This document shows positions 38,505 to 49,301 of a stretch of 64,000 nt of DNA, piece after piece; position 1 is the stretch's first letter; every line of letters starts with the position of its first letter. Below the pieces are notes generated by a model that had not been told where the DNA came from, ran no database searches, and saw nothing but the letters and a program-made list of their open reading frames with translations. Both the position numbers and the translations under genes were made by a program. The DNA lies in the NCBI RefSeq assembly GCF_000230975.2, contig NC_021172.1:186001-250000 (forward strand), written 5' to 3'. Origin of the DNA: Hyphomicrobium denitrificans 1NES1 (GTDB taxonomy: Bacteria; Pseudomonadota; Alphaproteobacteria; Rhizobiales; Hyphomicrobiaceae).

Positions 38505-39031
38505 GAGCCGCGGTGCCGAGGGTCCGCATGGGACCGTCAGCGCTCTGCGCCGTGCCTGCCCGCTTCGCCTAGTGTTTGATCATGCTCCGATTGTAGTCAG
38601 CGTCAAATCAGGATGACGTGACCCTCATTCGAATGTCTAATCTTTTGAAAAATTTATGGATTTCAGTTCTTGCCTGGCTTCGCCTCGGGAAATCCCCGCG
38701 GGCATTCTGGTGCAATTCCGTGCCTCGTCGGAAATATCCTTAATAAACCGTTGACGACCACATCATCCCATGCGATCCCATACAAGCCCGTCCGCACCGG
38801 GCAGGATACCGTGGCTGGGCGCCGATTTGGTAGAGGGCCCAGATCTGAGCGACCGCCACGGCCTCTTTCCGTTGTTTCGGGCGACACGCGTTCCGCGCGC
38901 GCCGGCCGAAGTGCAGAAGCTTTTCGATTGGTCCCGGCGACTCCCCCGCGGGGAGCCGGCCGCCGGGACGGACCAGATGAAGCGTAGCGACCAGTAACGA
39001 GTGAGGAGGACGAGTTTTCGTTAGCTGGGAG
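38505..39031. other. Divergent region and leader of the division/cell-wall cluster
   Basis: No gene is supported here. Rightward transcription of the whole cluster must start in it, giving mraZ a long leader. TTGACG at 38751 could be a -35 element, but no well-spaced -10 follows. The last 90 bases are purine-rich, with a GAGGAGGACGAG stretch 20-30 bases before the mraZ ATG. MraZ is known to bind TGGGN repeats in its own promoter; only one isolated TGGGA (39025) is seen. Confidence 0.5.
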
Positions 39032-39523
39032 ATGGACCGCTTTGTCTCGACATTCACAAACAAGATCGACTCCAAAGGCCGCGTCTCAATTCCGGCCTCG
39101 TTTCGCACCGTCCTGGAACGCGACGGATACGCGGGCGGACTCTACTGCTACCCCTCGCTCGATGCTCCTGCACTCGATGCAGGCGGCGAAAGACTTGCAA
39201 AGAAGATCGACGGGCTTCTCGCGGGCCTGCCGGACTATTCGGATGAGCGCGACGAGCTTTCTGTCGCGCTCTATGGCGACGTCCAGGTTCTCACAATCGA
39301 TGGCGACGGCCGCATCGTCCTTCCTGAGAGCCTTCGCACCCATGCCGGCCTGGACGCCGCCGTCACGTTTGTTGGCCTCGGTGACAAATTTCAGATGTGG
39401 GAACCCGGACGCTTCGAAAAGCGCCGGGCGGAAGCGCGCAGCAAAGTCCAGGTGACGCGCAAGCTTTTCGCAGCGGGTAGCCGTGCGTCGAACGACGACG
39501 GCGACGAGGGGGCACGGGAATGA
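39032..39523 (+). CDS. mraZ: Transcriptional regulator MraZ
   Basis: A 163-residue protein with two SpoVT/AbrB-like DNA-binding halves. The first starts [20 protein letters not shown] and the second includes [20 protein letters not shown]; both DxKGR/DxDGR turns are present. MraZ represses or tunes the cluster it heads. The stop overlaps the rsmH ATG. The C-terminal tail is acidic and short, as in relatives. Confidence 0.95.
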   Translation: MDRFVSTFTNKIDSKGRVSIPASFRTVLERDGYAGGLYCYPSLDAPALDAGGERLAKKIDGLLAGLPDYSDERDELSVALYGDVQVLTIDGDGRIVLPESLRTHAGLDAAVTFVGLGDKFQMWEPGRFEKRRAEARSKVQVTRKLFAAGSRASNDDGDEGARE

Positions 39524-40557
39524 CGCGCGGTGGCGAGGCAGAGGGAGCCTCGCTGGGGCCGGCTGAAAAGCCTCCACGCCACATTCCCGTGCTTCGCTCG
39601 GAAGTGCTGGAAACGCTGGCGCCGAAGGACGGCGAAATCTACATCGACGGTACGTTCGGTGCGGGCGGCTATACGCGCGCGATCCTTGAGGCCGCCAACT
39701 GCAGGGTGCTGGCGCTCGATCGCGATCCCAATGCAATCCAGGGCGCGGCGCCGCTGCAGGCTGAGTTCGGCGAGCGACTGATACTCGTCGAATCGCCGTT
39801 CAGCAGGCTCGATAAGGTTGCGCAGGATTCGCTCGGTGCAAGCCAGGTGGACGGCGTCGTGCTCGATATCGGCGTTTCATCGATGCAGCTCGACGATGCG
39901 GAGCGGGGATTTTCCTTTCAACATGATGGTCCTCTCGACATGCGGATGTCGGGCGACGGACCGACGGTCGCCGATTTCATCAATACCGCGGCTGAAGAAA
40001 AAATCGCCAACGTCATCTATGCGTTCGGCGAAGAGCGCAGGTCGCGGGCAATTGCGCGTGCTATCGTCAAACAGCGCGCGGAAAAGCCGTTTGCACGGAC
40101 GCTCGAACTCGCCGAAACGGTGTCTCGAGTTTTTCACGGTCGCAAAATTGACGGACGACACCCGGCGACGCGGACGTTTCAGGGCTTGCGCATTTTCATC
40201 AACGACGAACTTGGCGAGTTGGCTTCCGCGCTGTCGGCTGCCGAGCGAATCCTGAAACCCGGCGGCCGCCTCGTCGTCGTTTCGTTTCACAGTCTCGAAG
40301 ATCGGATCGTTAAAAAATTCATCGCGGAGCGGAGCGGCAAGACATCTTCGGTTTCACGGCATTTGCCAACGGAATCGATAAAAAGCGCGGCTCCAAGTTT
40401 CCGAATTGTTAACTCGCGGCCGTTAACACCTTCTAAAGGTGAATTGGATGTGAACCCGCGTGCTCGGTCGGCACGCCTCAGAGCAGCGTTCCGAACGGAA
40501 GCGGGTCCGTGGCCTCTCAATCTTGAAACTTTAGGTTTTCCAGATTCTGAGGATTAG
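39520..40557 (+). CDS. rsmH: 16S rRNA m4C1402 methyltransferase
   Basis: A 345-residue S-adenosylmethionine-dependent methyltransferase that modifies C1402 in the ribosomal P site. [20 protein letters not shown] opens the domain; [16 protein letters not shown] is the cofactor site. [32 protein letters not shown] and [15 protein letters not shown] follow. Residues 1-20 are variable. It overlaps mraZ by four bases and precedes ftsL by 39. Confidence 0.96.
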   Translation: MTRGGEAEGASLGPAEKPPRHIPVLRSEVLETLAPKDGEIYIDGTFGAGGYTRAILEAANCRVLALDRDPNAIQGAAPLQAEFGERLILVESPFSRLDKVAQDSLGASQVDGVVLDIGVSSMQLDDAERGFSFQHDGPLDMRMSGDGPTVADFINTAAEEKIANVIYAFGEERRSRAIARAIVKQRAEKPFARTLELAETVSRVFHGRKIDGRHPATRTFQGLRIFINDELGELASALSAAERILKPGGRLVVVSFHSLEDRIVKKFIAERSGKTSSVSRHLPTESIKSAAPSFRIVNSRPLTPSKGELDVNPRARSARLRAAFRTEAGPWPLNLETLGFPDSED

Positions 40558-40596
40558 CGTCTGGGTTGAGTCCAGAGTAAATAGGGACAGGCCGCC

Positions 40597-40896
40597 ATGC
40601 GTCTCTTGAATATTTCCGCATTTTTCTTTGCGATCGCGAGCGCGCTCCTTCTTTACGGCCTCAACTATGATACCCGGCGTCTCGAAGCTGAAGTGCAGTC
40701 AAAAGAGCGCCTCGCCGAGCGCGCCCGAGACGACATCGCGGTCCTGAAGGCTGAACGCGGAACGCTGGCGCGCCCAGACCGGATCGATGCCCTGGCTCGG
40801 CAAATCGGGCTTGCTCCTCCTCGCGTCGATCAGTTCGCATCCGGGCGCGAAGTTTCCGACCTCGACGACCATCAGGATCGCGGCAATGGCCGTTGA
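40597..40896 (+). CDS. ftsL: Cell division protein FtsL
   Basis: A 99-residue bitopic membrane protein of the divisome. One membrane segment lies at about residues 4-22 (LNISAFFFAIASALLLYGLN). A heptad-like coiled coil follows (RRLEAEVQSKERLAERARDD, then IAVLKAERGTLARPDRIDAL). FtsL forms the FtsQLB complex and activates FtsWI. Sequence is poorly conserved, so the call rests on size, topology and position between rsmH and ftsI. It overlaps the ftsI start by 11 bases. Confidence 0.85.
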   Translation: MRLLNISAFFFAIASALLLYGLNYDTRRLEAEVQSKERLAERARDDIAVLKAERGTLARPDRIDALARQIGLAPPRVDQFASGREVSDLDDHQDRGNGR

Positions 40897-42562
40897 CGGA
40901 TGCCAGGGGCGTGGCCGTGAAGGCGCTGACGATGTCCGCAAGCGGCGGACTCGCAGTGTGACCGAGATCGTGGTCTACGGGTTTCTCTTTTTTGCGTTTG
41001 CCGAAGTCACGATCCATCTTCTCATTCTGGCGTTCGGCCACCAAGCAGCGGTGACGCTTGCCGTCTCCGAGCCGGTCGCGACGAGTTTCAGCCGTCCCGA
41101 TATCGTCGACCGCAATGGCCGGCTTCTGGCAACCGACCTCGAAGCGCCGTCGATCTATGCGGATCCGGGTGTCGTGCTCGATCGTGACGAGCTGGTCGAG
41201 AAGCTCGCGACCGTCTTGCCGGATATCGATCAGAAAGATCTGCTGCGGGCTCTCTCCGACCGCTCGCGCCGTTTCATCTGGGTGCGACGGGGCGTGTCTC
41301 CGAAGATTGCGCAGCGCGTGCACGATCTCGGACTTCCCGGTCTTTCTTTCCGCTACGAGTTGAAACGGGCCTACCCTGCGGGGGCGCTCGCAGGGCACGT
41401 ACTGGGCTCGGTCAACGTCGATAATCGTGGCCTCACCGGAATCGAGAAATATATCGACGATAATGTCGGCACCGATCCGGTGCACTCGGCGGTGCTCTCG
41501 ACGCGGCCGCCGGTGCGTCTCTCGCTCGACATCGGCGTCCAGCACGCACTCGAAGACGAACTCGACGATGCCGAAGAAATGTATGGAACGGAGGGCGCCG
41601 CCGGCCTCATCCTGAACATCAAAACGGGCGAAGTGCTGGCCAGCGCGTCGCTGCCGAGGGTCGATCCGACGTGGCCGTCGCAGGCTCTCGACAACAAGCA
41701 TCTCGACCGGATGACCGCGGGTACCTACGAACTTGGCTCGGTCTTCAAGACGCTGACGATTGCGATGGCGTTCGATGAGGGCCTTGCGAAGCCCGATACC
41801 ATGATCGACGTGCGCCAGCCCTTGGAGGTCGGCCGTTTCACGGTGACCGATTATCACGCCTCGAATCGGCCGCTGAGCGTGACGGAAGTCTTCACGCATT
41901 CGTCGAACATCGGTGCGGGCATGCTGGCCCTGCAAGCGGGGCCGGAAAGATTCGAGGCTTTTCTTCGAAAGTTCGGACTGCTGACACAGCTCAAAACGGA
42001 AGAAGGGGTCATCGCTGCACCTCAGTTGCCGCCGAAGTGGGGAAAGGCCTCAACGATTACGATATCCTATGGTCATGGCCTGGCCGTCGCGCCGTTACAG
42101 TTCGCAGCCGCTGCCGCGACAGTCCTTAACGACGGCAAGCCGGTCCATCCGACATTTCTCAAACGCTACGGCGTCGATTCAGCGGACGAGAAGCCGCTCG
42201 TCACGCAAGTGACGTCGCGGGAAATGGCGCGACTGATGCGCCTCAACGTCATCGGGCCCGACGGTACCGGCAAGGAGGCCGACGTGCCGGGGTATCGCGT
42301 CGGCGGCAAGACCGGCACGGCGGACGTGCCCGGGCGTGGCGGGTATTCGTCGAAATCGGTGATTTCGTCATTCCTCGCCGCGTTTCCGATGGACGATCCC
42401 CAATATTTGACCTTCGTCGTGTTGTTCGATCCGAAAGGAACGAAGGAGACGCAGGGACAGCATACTGCGGGCTACACAGCGGCACCGGTGACCGGCCGTC
42501 TGATCACGCGTATTGCCGGGCAACTTGGGGTCGCGCCAATGGACGTGGCGGCAAGCCAGTAA
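40886..42562 (+). CDS. ftsI: Septal peptidoglycan transpeptidase FtsI (PBP3)
   Basis: A 558-residue class B penicillin-binding protein that crosslinks septal peptidoglycan. It has one membrane helix (about 27-50), a pedestal domain (SRPDIVDRNGRLLATDL), and the transpeptidase domain with SxxK at Ser285-Lys288 (ELGSVFK), SSN at 339-341 and KTGT at 475-478. ATG 40886 overlaps the end of ftsL. Its natural partner FtsW is encoded 5.5 kb downstream. A 108-base gap separates it from murE. Confidence 0.95.
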   Translation: MAVDGCQGRGREGADDVRKRRTRSVTEIVVYGFLFFAFAEVTIHLLILAFGHQAAVTLAVSEPVATSFSRPDIVDRNGRLLATDLEAPSIYADPGVVLDRDELVEKLATVLPDIDQKDLLRALSDRSRRFIWVRRGVSPKIAQRVHDLGLPGLSFRYELKRAYPAGALAGHVLGSVNVDNRGLTGIEKYIDDNVGTDPVHSAVLSTRPPVRLSLDIGVQHALEDELDDAEEMYGTEGAAGLILNIKTGEVLASASLPRVDPTWPSQALDNKHLDRMTAGTYELGSVFKTLTIAMAFDEGLAKPDTMIDVRQPLEVGRFTVTDYHASNRPLSVTEVFTHSSNIGAGMLALQAGPERFEAFLRKFGLLTQLKTEEGVIAAPQLPPKWGKASTITISYGHGLAVAPLQFAAAAATVLNDGKPVHPTFLKRYGVDSADEKPLVTQVTSREMARLMRLNVIGPDGTGKEADVPGYRVGGKTGTADVPGRGGYSSKSVISSFLAAFPMDDPQYLTFVVLFDPKGTKETQGQHTAGYTAAPVTGRLITRIAGQLGVAPMDVAASQ

Positions 42563-42670
42563 TCGACCCTGGGTGGATTTGACGTCCGAGGGGTCGGCCA
42601 CGTATCTAACTTCCGCGAATTATTTTGAGCGTTTTCGAAGCGGCCAAAAGCGACAAGGGCGAGGGGAGCT

Positions 42671-44116
42671 ATGCGGCTTAGCGATGTGCTGCCGGCCGAC
42701 ATCGAGCCGCCCCCAGGGGCTCATTCCATTAAGGTGACGGGAATAACGGCGGCGAGTGCCGCCGTCGGGCACGGCGCAATTTTTGCTGGGCTGCCGGGGT
42801 CGAAGGTCGATGGCGCGGCCTATATTCCGGAGGCGCTTGCGCGCGGGGCTAGCGTCATTATCGTCGGCAAGGGCAAAGGCGTTGCCGTTCCTAACGGAGT
42901 CACCCTGATCGAGGTCGACAATCCGCGTGCGGCACTTGCGAAGATCGCCGCGAAATTTGCCGGGCGCCAACCTCGCTGCGCCGTTGCGGTGACGGGTACG
43001 AGCGGCAAAACGTCGGTCGCCGATTTCACGCGGCAGATCTTTACGAGCCTCGGGCATAAGGCGGCGTCGGTCGGGACGATCGGAATCGTAAAGCCCGACG
43101 GGGCCGTCTATGGATCGCTGACGACTCCCGATCCGGTAACGCTGCACGCGACGCTTGCAGCGCTGGCAGATGAAGGCGTCACGCATCTGGCATTCGAAGC
43201 GTCGTCGCATGGGCTCGACCAGAACCGTCTCGACGGGGTCGAGCTGACCGCGGCTGCATTCACGAATCTCGGCCGCGATCACATGGACTATCATCCGACG
43301 GAAGAGGCTTACCTCAACGCCAAGATCCGTCTTTTCACCGAGCTTCTGCGGGCCGGGCAACCGGCGGCCATCAATATGGACGGTGCACGATCGGCGGATG
43401 TCGCGGCGGTAGCGAAGGCGCGGGGGCTTCGCGTCCTGACGGTCGGTGCTTTAGGTGAGACGTTGAAGCGGACGTCCCTGACGCGCGACGGTTTTCAGCA
43501 GCGCATCGGGATCTTGTCCGAAGGACGGCACTGCGAGGTGCGGCTGCCGCTCGTCGGCGCCTATCAGGCCGAGAACGCGCTCGTTGCCGCCGGGCTTGCG
43601 ATTGCAACGGGTGAGAAGACCGATGCCGTGCTGGCGGCGCTCAGCAATCTCAAAGGCGTGCCGGGGCGGCTCGAAATCATCGGCGAACGGAACGGCGGTC
43701 TCGCCGTCGTCGATTACGCGCACAAGCCAGAAGCGCTGGCGGCGGCGCTCGATGCGTGCCGGCCGTTTGTGACGGGGCGATTGATTTCCGTTTTCGGGTG
43801 CGGCGGCGATCGCGATAAGGGCAAGCGGCCGATCATGGGCCGTATTTCGGTCGAGAAGGCCGATGTCACGATCATAACGGATGACAATCCGCGCACCGAG
43901 GACGCCGCCGCGATCCGCAGCGAAATTCTCAAAGGCGCGGCGGGAGCCCGGGAGATCGGCAACCGGGCGGAAGCCGTCGCTACGGCGGTTCGGATGATGC
44001 AGCCGGGCGACGTCGTCCTTATCGCCGGCAAAGGACATGAAACGGGCCAGATTGTCGGAGATCGCATCCTGCCGTTCTCGGATCACGAAGAAGTCCGCAG
44101 GGCGCTCGAGAGCTGA
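42671..44116 (+). CDS. murE: UDP-MurNAc-tripeptide ligase (meso-diaminopimelate adding)
   Basis: A 481-residue ATP-dependent ligase that adds the third residue of the stem peptide. The P-loop is VTGTSGKTSVADF. The substrate motif DDNPRTED contains DNPR, which marks specificity for meso-diaminopimelate rather than lysine. GKGHETGQ near the end is also typical. A GAGGGGAG ribosome-binding site precedes the ATG. murF follows five bases after the stop. Confidence 0.96.
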   Translation: MRLSDVLPADIEPPPGAHSIKVTGITAASAAVGHGAIFAGLPGSKVDGAAYIPEALARGASVIIVGKGKGVAVPNGVTLIEVDNPRAALAKIAAKFAGRQPRCAVAVTGTSGKTSVADFTRQIFTSLGHKAASVGTIGIVKPDGAVYGSLTTPDPVTLHATLAALADEGVTHLAFEASSHGLDQNRLDGVELTAAAFTNLGRDHMDYHPTEEAYLNAKIRLFTELLRAGQPAAINMDGARSADVAAVAKARGLRVLTVGALGETLKRTSLTRDGFQQRIGILSEGRHCEVRLPLVGAYQAENALVAAGLAIATGEKTDAVLAALSNLKGVPGRLEIIGERNGGLAVVDYAHKPEALAAALDACRPFVTGRLISVFGCGGDRDKGKRPIMGRISVEKADVTIITDDNPRTEDAAAIRSEILKGAAGAREIGNRAEAVATAVRMMQPGDVVLIAGKGHETGQIVGDRILPFSDHEEVRRALES

Positions 44117-44121
44117 CAGCC

Positions 44122-45540
44122 ATGCAACCGTTGTGGACGTTTTCCGAATTGAGCGCTGCGCTCGGAGTCAAGCCTGAGGGTGGGGTCGACCGGCCGGTCG
44201 CCGGAGTATCGATTGATACACGTACACTGCAGCCCGGCGATCTTTTTGTGGCGTTGAAAGATCAGCGCGATGGCCACGATTTCGTATCGTCCGCATTCGA
44301 GGCGGGCGCGGCTGCGGCGCTCGTTGTGGAGAGTTACAGGCGCCAGCCGAAGGACGGCGCATTGTTGCGCGTACCGGACACATTGAGGGGGCTTGAAGCG
44401 CTTGGCCGCGCGGCGCGAGCGCGGATCAACCCGGACGCCCGCGTTGTTGCGGTGACGGGCAGTGCCGGCAAGACGGGGACCAAGGAAATGCTGCGCGCGT
44501 GTCTTGCGCATCTTGGCACCACCCACGCCTCCGAAAAGTCCTACAACAATCACTGGGGCGTTCCGCTGACGCTCGCACGCATGTCACGCGAGACGCGGTT
44601 CAGCGTCTTCGAGATCGGCATGAATCATGCCGGGGAAATCCGGCCGCTCACGAAGATGGTCCGCCCGCATGCCGCCATCGTTACGACGGTCGAAGCCGTG
44701 CATCTCGAATACTTTCCGTCGGTCCAAGCGATCGCGGATGCGAAGGGCGAGATTTTCGAGGGGCTCGTGCCGGGCGGAACGGCCGTCATCAAATACGACA
44801 ATCCGCACGCGGGCCGGCTCACGTCGATTGCCAAGCGTTTCGGCGCGAAGCCGGTAACCTTCGGTTTCAGTGCGGGCGCCGACGTTCGTGGCGACGATCT
44901 GAAGCTTGGCTACGACGGCAGTGCGCTGACCGTCCGGTTCGGCGAACGGCGAATTCCTCTCCAGCTTGCGATGCCCGGACGCCATATCGCCGAAAACGCG
45001 TTGGCGGTCGTCGCTGCAATTGATGCGATCGGTGCCGACGTCGAAAAGACCCTATCGGTGCTTGCCAACCTGCAGCCGCCGAGCGGCCGTGGCGCGCGGA
45101 GCGTTCTTCATATCGAGGGAGGCGAAGCGCTTCTGATCGATGAGAGCTACAACGCAAACCCGGCCTCGATGCGGGCCGCGCTGGCGGCGCTCGCATCCGT
45201 GCCGCGGCAGAAATTCTCACGCAGGATCGCGGTCTTGGGCGATATGCTGGAACTCGGCTCCGATGCGCCGGCGCTTCATCAAGGTCTCAAGGAGGCTGTG
45301 GAGGACGCCGGGATAGACCTTATATTTGCCTGCGGGCCGCACATGAAGGGCCTTTATGATGCCCTACCGAAGTCCAAAAAGGGCGGCTACGCTGCAGCAT
45401 CGTCTTCGCTTCCTGATGCGCTGCTATCCAATCTGCGACGTGGCGACGTCATCATGGTCAAGGCTTCGAATGGAACGCGTCTCGGTCCGGTCGTTGCAGC
45501 ATTGAAAGCGCAGTTCGGGAACGACGGCTCCGTCTCGTAG
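44122..45540 (+). CDS. murF: UDP-MurNAc-tripeptide D-alanyl-D-alanine ligase
   Basis: A 472-residue ligase that adds D-Ala-D-Ala to complete the UDP-MurNAc-pentapeptide. It has GVSIDTRTLQPGDLFVALKD at the N-terminus, the P-loop VTGSAGKTGTKEML, HASEKSYNNHWGVPLTLARM, and DESYNANPASMRAAL in the central domain. The dipeptide it uses is made by Ddl, encoded later in the cluster. Spacing to murE and mraY indicates one operon. Confidence 0.96.
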   Translation: MQPLWTFSELSAALGVKPEGGVDRPVAGVSIDTRTLQPGDLFVALKDQRDGHDFVSSAFEAGAAAALVVESYRRQPKDGALLRVPDTLRGLEALGRAARARINPDARVVAVTGSAGKTGTKEMLRACLAHLGTTHASEKSYNNHWGVPLTLARMSRETRFSVFEIGMNHAGEIRPLTKMVRPHAAIVTTVEAVHLEYFPSVQAIADAKGEIFEGLVPGGTAVIKYDNPHAGRLTSIAKRFGAKPVTFGFSAGADVRGDDLKLGYDGSALTVRFGERRIPLQLAMPGRHIAENALAVVAAIDAIGADVEKTLSVLANLQPPSGRGARSVLHIEGGEALLIDESYNANPASMRAALAALASVPRQKFSRRIAVLGDMLELGSDAPALHQGLKEAVEDAGIDLIFACGPHMKGLYDALPKSKKGGYAAASSSLPDALLSNLRRGDVIMVKASNGTRLGPVVAALKAQFGNDGSVS

Positions 45541-45573
45541 GCGGGCCTTGATAAGGGGGAGAATTCGGCGCGC

Positions 45574-46656
45574 ATGCTCTATGAGCTTGTCAAATTCAGC
45601 GATCAGATCAGCGCGCTGAACGTCTTTCGTTACATCACGTTCCGGTCCGGCGGCGCGATCTTCACCGCGCTTCTTTTCGTGATGATGTTCGGTCCTGCGA
45701 TCATCGACCTTTTGCGCGTCAAGCAGGGCAAGGGGCAGCCGATCCGCGACGACGGCCCGCAAAGCCATCTCCTAAAACGTGGCACGCCGACCATGGGTGG
45801 GTTGATGATCCTCGCAGGCGTGACCGTCTCGACGCTGCTCTGGGCGCAGCTTTCGAACGGCTACATTTGGGTGGTCTTAGGCGTTGCGATCTGTTACGGC
45901 GCCATCGGTTTCTATGATGACTTTTTGAAAGTCACGAAACGATCTTCGGATGGGTTCGCAGGTCGCTCTCGATTTCTACTGGAAGTGGTGGTTGCCGCCG
46001 TCGCCGGTTACCTGCTGATGAAGCTCGGGCCCAAGGGGCTCGATACCGATCTGACGTTTCCGTTCTTCAAGGATCTCATCATCGATCTTGGGCCATTCTT
46101 CGTTTTGATGGCGGTATTGGTCATTGCAGGCGCCGGAAATGCGGTCAACCTTACGGACGGTCTGGACGGATTGGCCATCGTGCCGGTCATGATCGCGGCA
46201 GCCACGTTCGGCGTCATCGCTTATCTTTCGGGCAACGCGAAATTTGCGGGCTATCTGCAGATTCATCACGTGCCCGGGACCGGTGAGCTTTCGGTTATCT
46301 GCGGCGCCTTGATCGGTGCGGGCCTCGGCTTTCTCTGGTTCAACGCTCCGCCCGCGATGATCTTCATGGGGGACACCGGATCGCTGGCTCTCGGCGGCAC
46401 GCTCGGAGCCATTGCGGTCGCGATCAAGCACGAGGTCGTGCTGGCCGTTGTCGGCGGGCTTTTCGTGCTCGAGACGCTGTCGGTGATTATCCAGGTGCTA
46501 TCGTTCAAGTGGACGGGAAAGCGCGTCTTCAAGATGGCGCCGTTGCACCACCACTATGAGCAGAAGGGCTGGAAGGAATCGACCGTCGTCATCCGCTTCT
46601 GGATCATTTCGGTCATTCTGGCGCTGATCGGTCTTTCGACATTGAAGTTGCGCTAG
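45574..46656 (+). CDS. mraY: Phospho-MurNAc-pentapeptide transferase MraY
   Basis: A 360-residue polytopic membrane enzyme that forms lipid I from UDP-MurNAc-pentapeptide and undecaprenyl phosphate. About ten helices are present. Active-site motifs include [26 protein letters not shown] (Asp-rich, Mg2+ binding), [12 protein letters not shown] and the His-rich [12 protein letters not shown]. Length matches the family exactly. It lies between the cytoplasmic ligase genes murF and murD. Confidence 0.97.
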   Translation: MLYELVKFSDQISALNVFRYITFRSGGAIFTALLFVMMFGPAIIDLLRVKQGKGQPIRDDGPQSHLLKRGTPTMGGLMILAGVTVSTLLWAQLSNGYIWVVLGVAICYGAIGFYDDFLKVTKRSSDGFAGRSRFLLEVVVAAVAGYLLMKLGPKGLDTDLTFPFFKDLIIDLGPFFVLMAVLVIAGAGNAVNLTDGLDGLAIVPVMIAAATFGVIAYLSGNAKFAGYLQIHHVPGTGELSVICGALIGAGLGFLWFNAPPAMIFMGDTGSLALGGTLGAIAVAIKHEVVLAVVGGLFVLETLSVIIQVLSFKWTGKRVFKMAPLHHHYEQKGWKESTVVIRFWIISVILALIGLSTLKLR

Positions 46657-46697
46657 GACCTCAGCCAAGCGACGTGAGATGCGATAGATTTCAGCCG

Positions 46698-48113
46698 ATG
46701 ATTCGCGCCACGTCCTTCAACGGCAAGACAGTCGCTGTATTCGGTCTCGGTAGCTCCGGGATTGCCTCGGCGCGGTCTCTGGTGTCCGGCGGCGCAACTG
46801 TCGCCGCCTGGGATGATGGCGAGGCCGGCCGTAACGCGGCGGCGCAGGAGGGCATTCCGCTTGTCGATCTTTCCCAGGCGGACTGGTCGCACTTTTCGGC
46901 GCTGGTTCTTACGCCCGGAGTGCCGTTGACGCATCCCGAGCCGCACTGGACCGTGAAAAAGGCGCGCGCCAGCGGTGTCGAGATTATCGGCGATATCGAG
47001 ATTTTTGCGCGTGAGCGGGCCGCGCATGCGCCGAACGCGCCGTTCATTGCAATCACCGGCACTAACGGCAAATCAACAACGACGGCGCTTATAGCTCACA
47101 TTCTTCGCCATGCGGGCCGCGATGTACAACTTGGCGGCAACATCGGCCGAGCCGTCCTGACGCTCGAAGAACCGGCGCCGGAGCGTTTTCATATCGTCGA
47201 GATGTCGTCGTTTCAGATCGATCTAACGCCGACACTGAAACCGACGGTCGGCGTGATGTTGAACATGACGCCGGATCATCTCGACCGGCACGGGACGATT
47301 GAAAACTATGCGGCCGTCAAGGAACGCCTTGTCGAGGGCGCTGAGATTGCGGCTGTCGGGATTGACGACGACTTCGGGCTGGCGATGCTGCAACGCCGGG
47401 TGCGCGTGGGACCTGCGATTGCCTTCAGCGCTGAAAAATCGCTCGCGCCGGGATACAGCCTGCTCGACGATACGATCATCTGCAGCAATCGCGAGGCACT
47501 TGCGGTCAAGCTCGGATCTCTGCGAGGCATCGCGACGCTCAGAGGCAAGCACAATGCGCAGAACGCGCTCGCTGCCGTCGCCGCGGTGCGCGAGTGCCTG
47601 AATTGGCTCGGCCAGTCGTCGGACATCGATTGGCAAGGTGCACTTTCGTCATTTCTCGGGTTGCCGCATCGGATGGAGGAGATCGGGCGGATCGGAAACG
47701 TTCTGTTTGTCAACGACAGCAAGGCGACGAACGCGGACTCGACCGAAAAAGCGCTTCTGTCTTTTCCGCGCGACGTTTTCTGGATCGTCGGCGGCAGGCC
47801 GAAGGCTGGAGGCATCGCCGCTCTTGAAAAGTACTTTGGCGGCATCGCGAAGGCTTATCTTATCGGGGAATCGAGCGAGGATTTCGCGCGCACTCTCAAT
47901 GGGAGCGTCGCGTTCGAACGCAGCGGTACGCTCGATGCCGCCGTTTCAGCCGCGGCGCGCGATGCCACGGCGAGCACGGGCGTCGAGCCTGTGGTTCTGC
48001 TGTCGCCGGCGTGCGCCAGCTACGATCAGTTCCGGAACTTCGAAATTCGCGGCGAGAGTTTCCGCCAACTCGTCGAGGCGCTTCCGGGCGTCGTGATGCG
48101 GAGGGCTTCATGA
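46698..48113 (+). CDS. murD: UDP-MurNAc-L-alanine--D-glutamate ligase
   Basis: A 471-residue ligase adding D-Glu to UDP-MurNAc-L-Ala. The N-terminal nucleotide-binding fold is [17 protein letters not shown]. The P-loop [18 protein letters not shown], the middle domain [11 protein letters not shown] and [17 protein letters not shown] in the C-terminal domain are diagnostic. The start at 46698 is preferred to a GTG at 46674 because relatives begin MIxxTSFxGKTVAxFGLG. The stop overlaps the ftsW start. Confidence 0.95.
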   Translation: MIRATSFNGKTVAVFGLGSSGIASARSLVSGGATVAAWDDGEAGRNAAAQEGIPLVDLSQADWSHFSALVLTPGVPLTHPEPHWTVKKARASGVEIIGDIEIFARERAAHAPNAPFIAITGTNGKSTTTALIAHILRHAGRDVQLGGNIGRAVLTLEEPAPERFHIVEMSSFQIDLTPTLKPTVGVMLNMTPDHLDRHGTIENYAAVKERLVEGAEIAAVGIDDDFGLAMLQRRVRVGPAIAFSAEKSLAPGYSLLDDTIICSNREALAVKLGSLRGIATLRGKHNAQNALAAVAAVRECLNWLGQSSDIDWQGALSSFLGLPHRMEEIGRIGNVLFVNDSKATNADSTEKALLSFPRDVFWIVGGRPKAGGIAALEKYFGGIAKAYLIGESSEDFARTLNGSVAFERSGTLDAAVSAAARDATASTGVEPVVLLSPACASYDQFRNFEIRGESFRQLVEALPGVVMRRAS

Positions 48114-49291
48114 AGCTCTCTCGCGCCGATCGCAGTATGCTTGCCGACTGGTCATTCACGATCGATCGCGGTTTGCTGACGGCGCTGCTAGCGCTTGTCG
48201 CGATTGGCGTGGTGCTCTCGTTTGCAGCGTCGCCCGCGGTCGCGATCAAGAAAGGTTTGCCGACGTATTATTTCGTTGAGCGGCATGTCGCCTTTGCAGC
48301 TATCGGCGCCGTTCTGATGCTTGTCATCTCGCTCTTTTCGCCTGCCAGCGTGCGCCGCCTCGCTGCGGTGCTGCTGCTTGCGTCAGTTGTGGGAATGATT
48401 GTCGTGCTGTTCAAAGGCACCGAGCTCAACGGAGCGCAACGCTGGCTGACGTTCGGCAGCTATTCGTTGCAGCCGTCCGAATTTGCCAAGCCGGCGTTCA
48501 TCGTCGTCATCGCATGGCTTTACGGTGAGGCCGCGGGCCGGTCCGATATGCCGGCCTTGCCCCTTGCGCTTTTACTCTGGGGCGTCGTGGCCGGCTTGCT
48601 CGTCGCACAGCCAGATGTGGGACAGACGGTGCTCATCAGCACAACGGCAGGCTTGCTCTACCTGCTGGCGGGATTGCCACCCATCGGCGCTGCTATTCTC
48701 GCGCTGATCGGCAGCGGCGGCTTCTGGCTCGCGTACATGAATTTCGGGCATGTGCAATCGCGGCTGGAGAAATTTTTCAGCGCTGCGCCGTTCGAGAACT
48801 ATCAGGTCGGCCGTGCGATGCAGTCCTTTTCCGAAGGCGGATTTTTCGGCCGTGGCCCGGGTGAGGGCACGATCAAGTCCGTGCTTCCCGATGCGCATAC
48901 GGACTATATTTTTGCCGTGATCGGTGAGGAATACGGCGTCATCGCCTGCGTCGCGCTGCTTGCCGTCTTTGCATATATCGTGATCCGGGCGATGCAGCGG
49001 GCAAGCGATGAACCGACTGCCGCCGATCGCTTGGCCGTTCAGGGACTTGCCCTGCTTCTCGGACTTCAGGCGCTGATCAATATGGGGGTCAACATCGGAC
49101 TGCTGCCTCCGAAAGGCATGACACTGCCGTTCATTTCGGCGGGGGGCTCGTCGATGCTGGCGCTGGCGATAACGGCAGGAATGCTTCTTGCGCTGACGCG
49201 CTGGCGGCCTGATCCGACGCGGCTTAAAAAACCGCGACGGGTGGCGACCATCGACGACGTACACTTCACAAGCCATACTCCGTCGGTATGA
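48110..49291 (+). CDS. ftsW: Septal peptidoglycan glycosyltransferase FtsW
   Basis: A 393-residue SEDS-family polymerase that extends glycan strands at the septum with FtsI. Ten hydrophobic helices are visible. Family features are [60 protein letters not shown] and [19 protein letters not shown]. The ATG overlaps the murD TGA. The C-terminal tail is basic and cytoplasmic. Confidence 0.96.
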   Translation: MKLSRADRSMLADWSFTIDRGLLTALLALVAIGVVLSFAASPAVAIKKGLPTYYFVERHVAFAAIGAVLMLVISLFSPASVRRLAAVLLLASVVGMIVVLFKGTELNGAQRWLTFGSYSLQPSEFAKPAFIVVIAWLYGEAAGRSDMPALPLALLLWGVVAGLLVAQPDVGQTVLISTTAGLLYLLAGLPPIGAAILALIGSGGFWLAYMNFGHVQSRLEKFFSAAPFENYQVGRAMQSFSEGGFFGRGPGEGTIKSVLPDAHTDYIFAVIGEEYGVIACVALLAVFAYIVIRAMQRASDEPTAADRLAVQGLALLLGLQALINMGVNIGLLPPKGMTLPFISAGGSSMLALAITAGMLLALTRWRPDPTRLKKPRRVATIDDVHFTSHTPSV

Positions 49292-49301
49292 GCGGGGGAG
49301 A

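Noticed and set aside
38740..39108. Short open frames in the region before mraZ as possible genes
   Set aside because: They overlap each other on both strands, lack ribosome-binding sites and family features, and one runs into mraZ out of frame.
40661..41935. A 424-codon open frame on the minus strand opposite ftsL and ftsI
   Set aside because: It has no recognisable domains, strong Arg/His bias, and lies entirely across the conserved ftsI gene.
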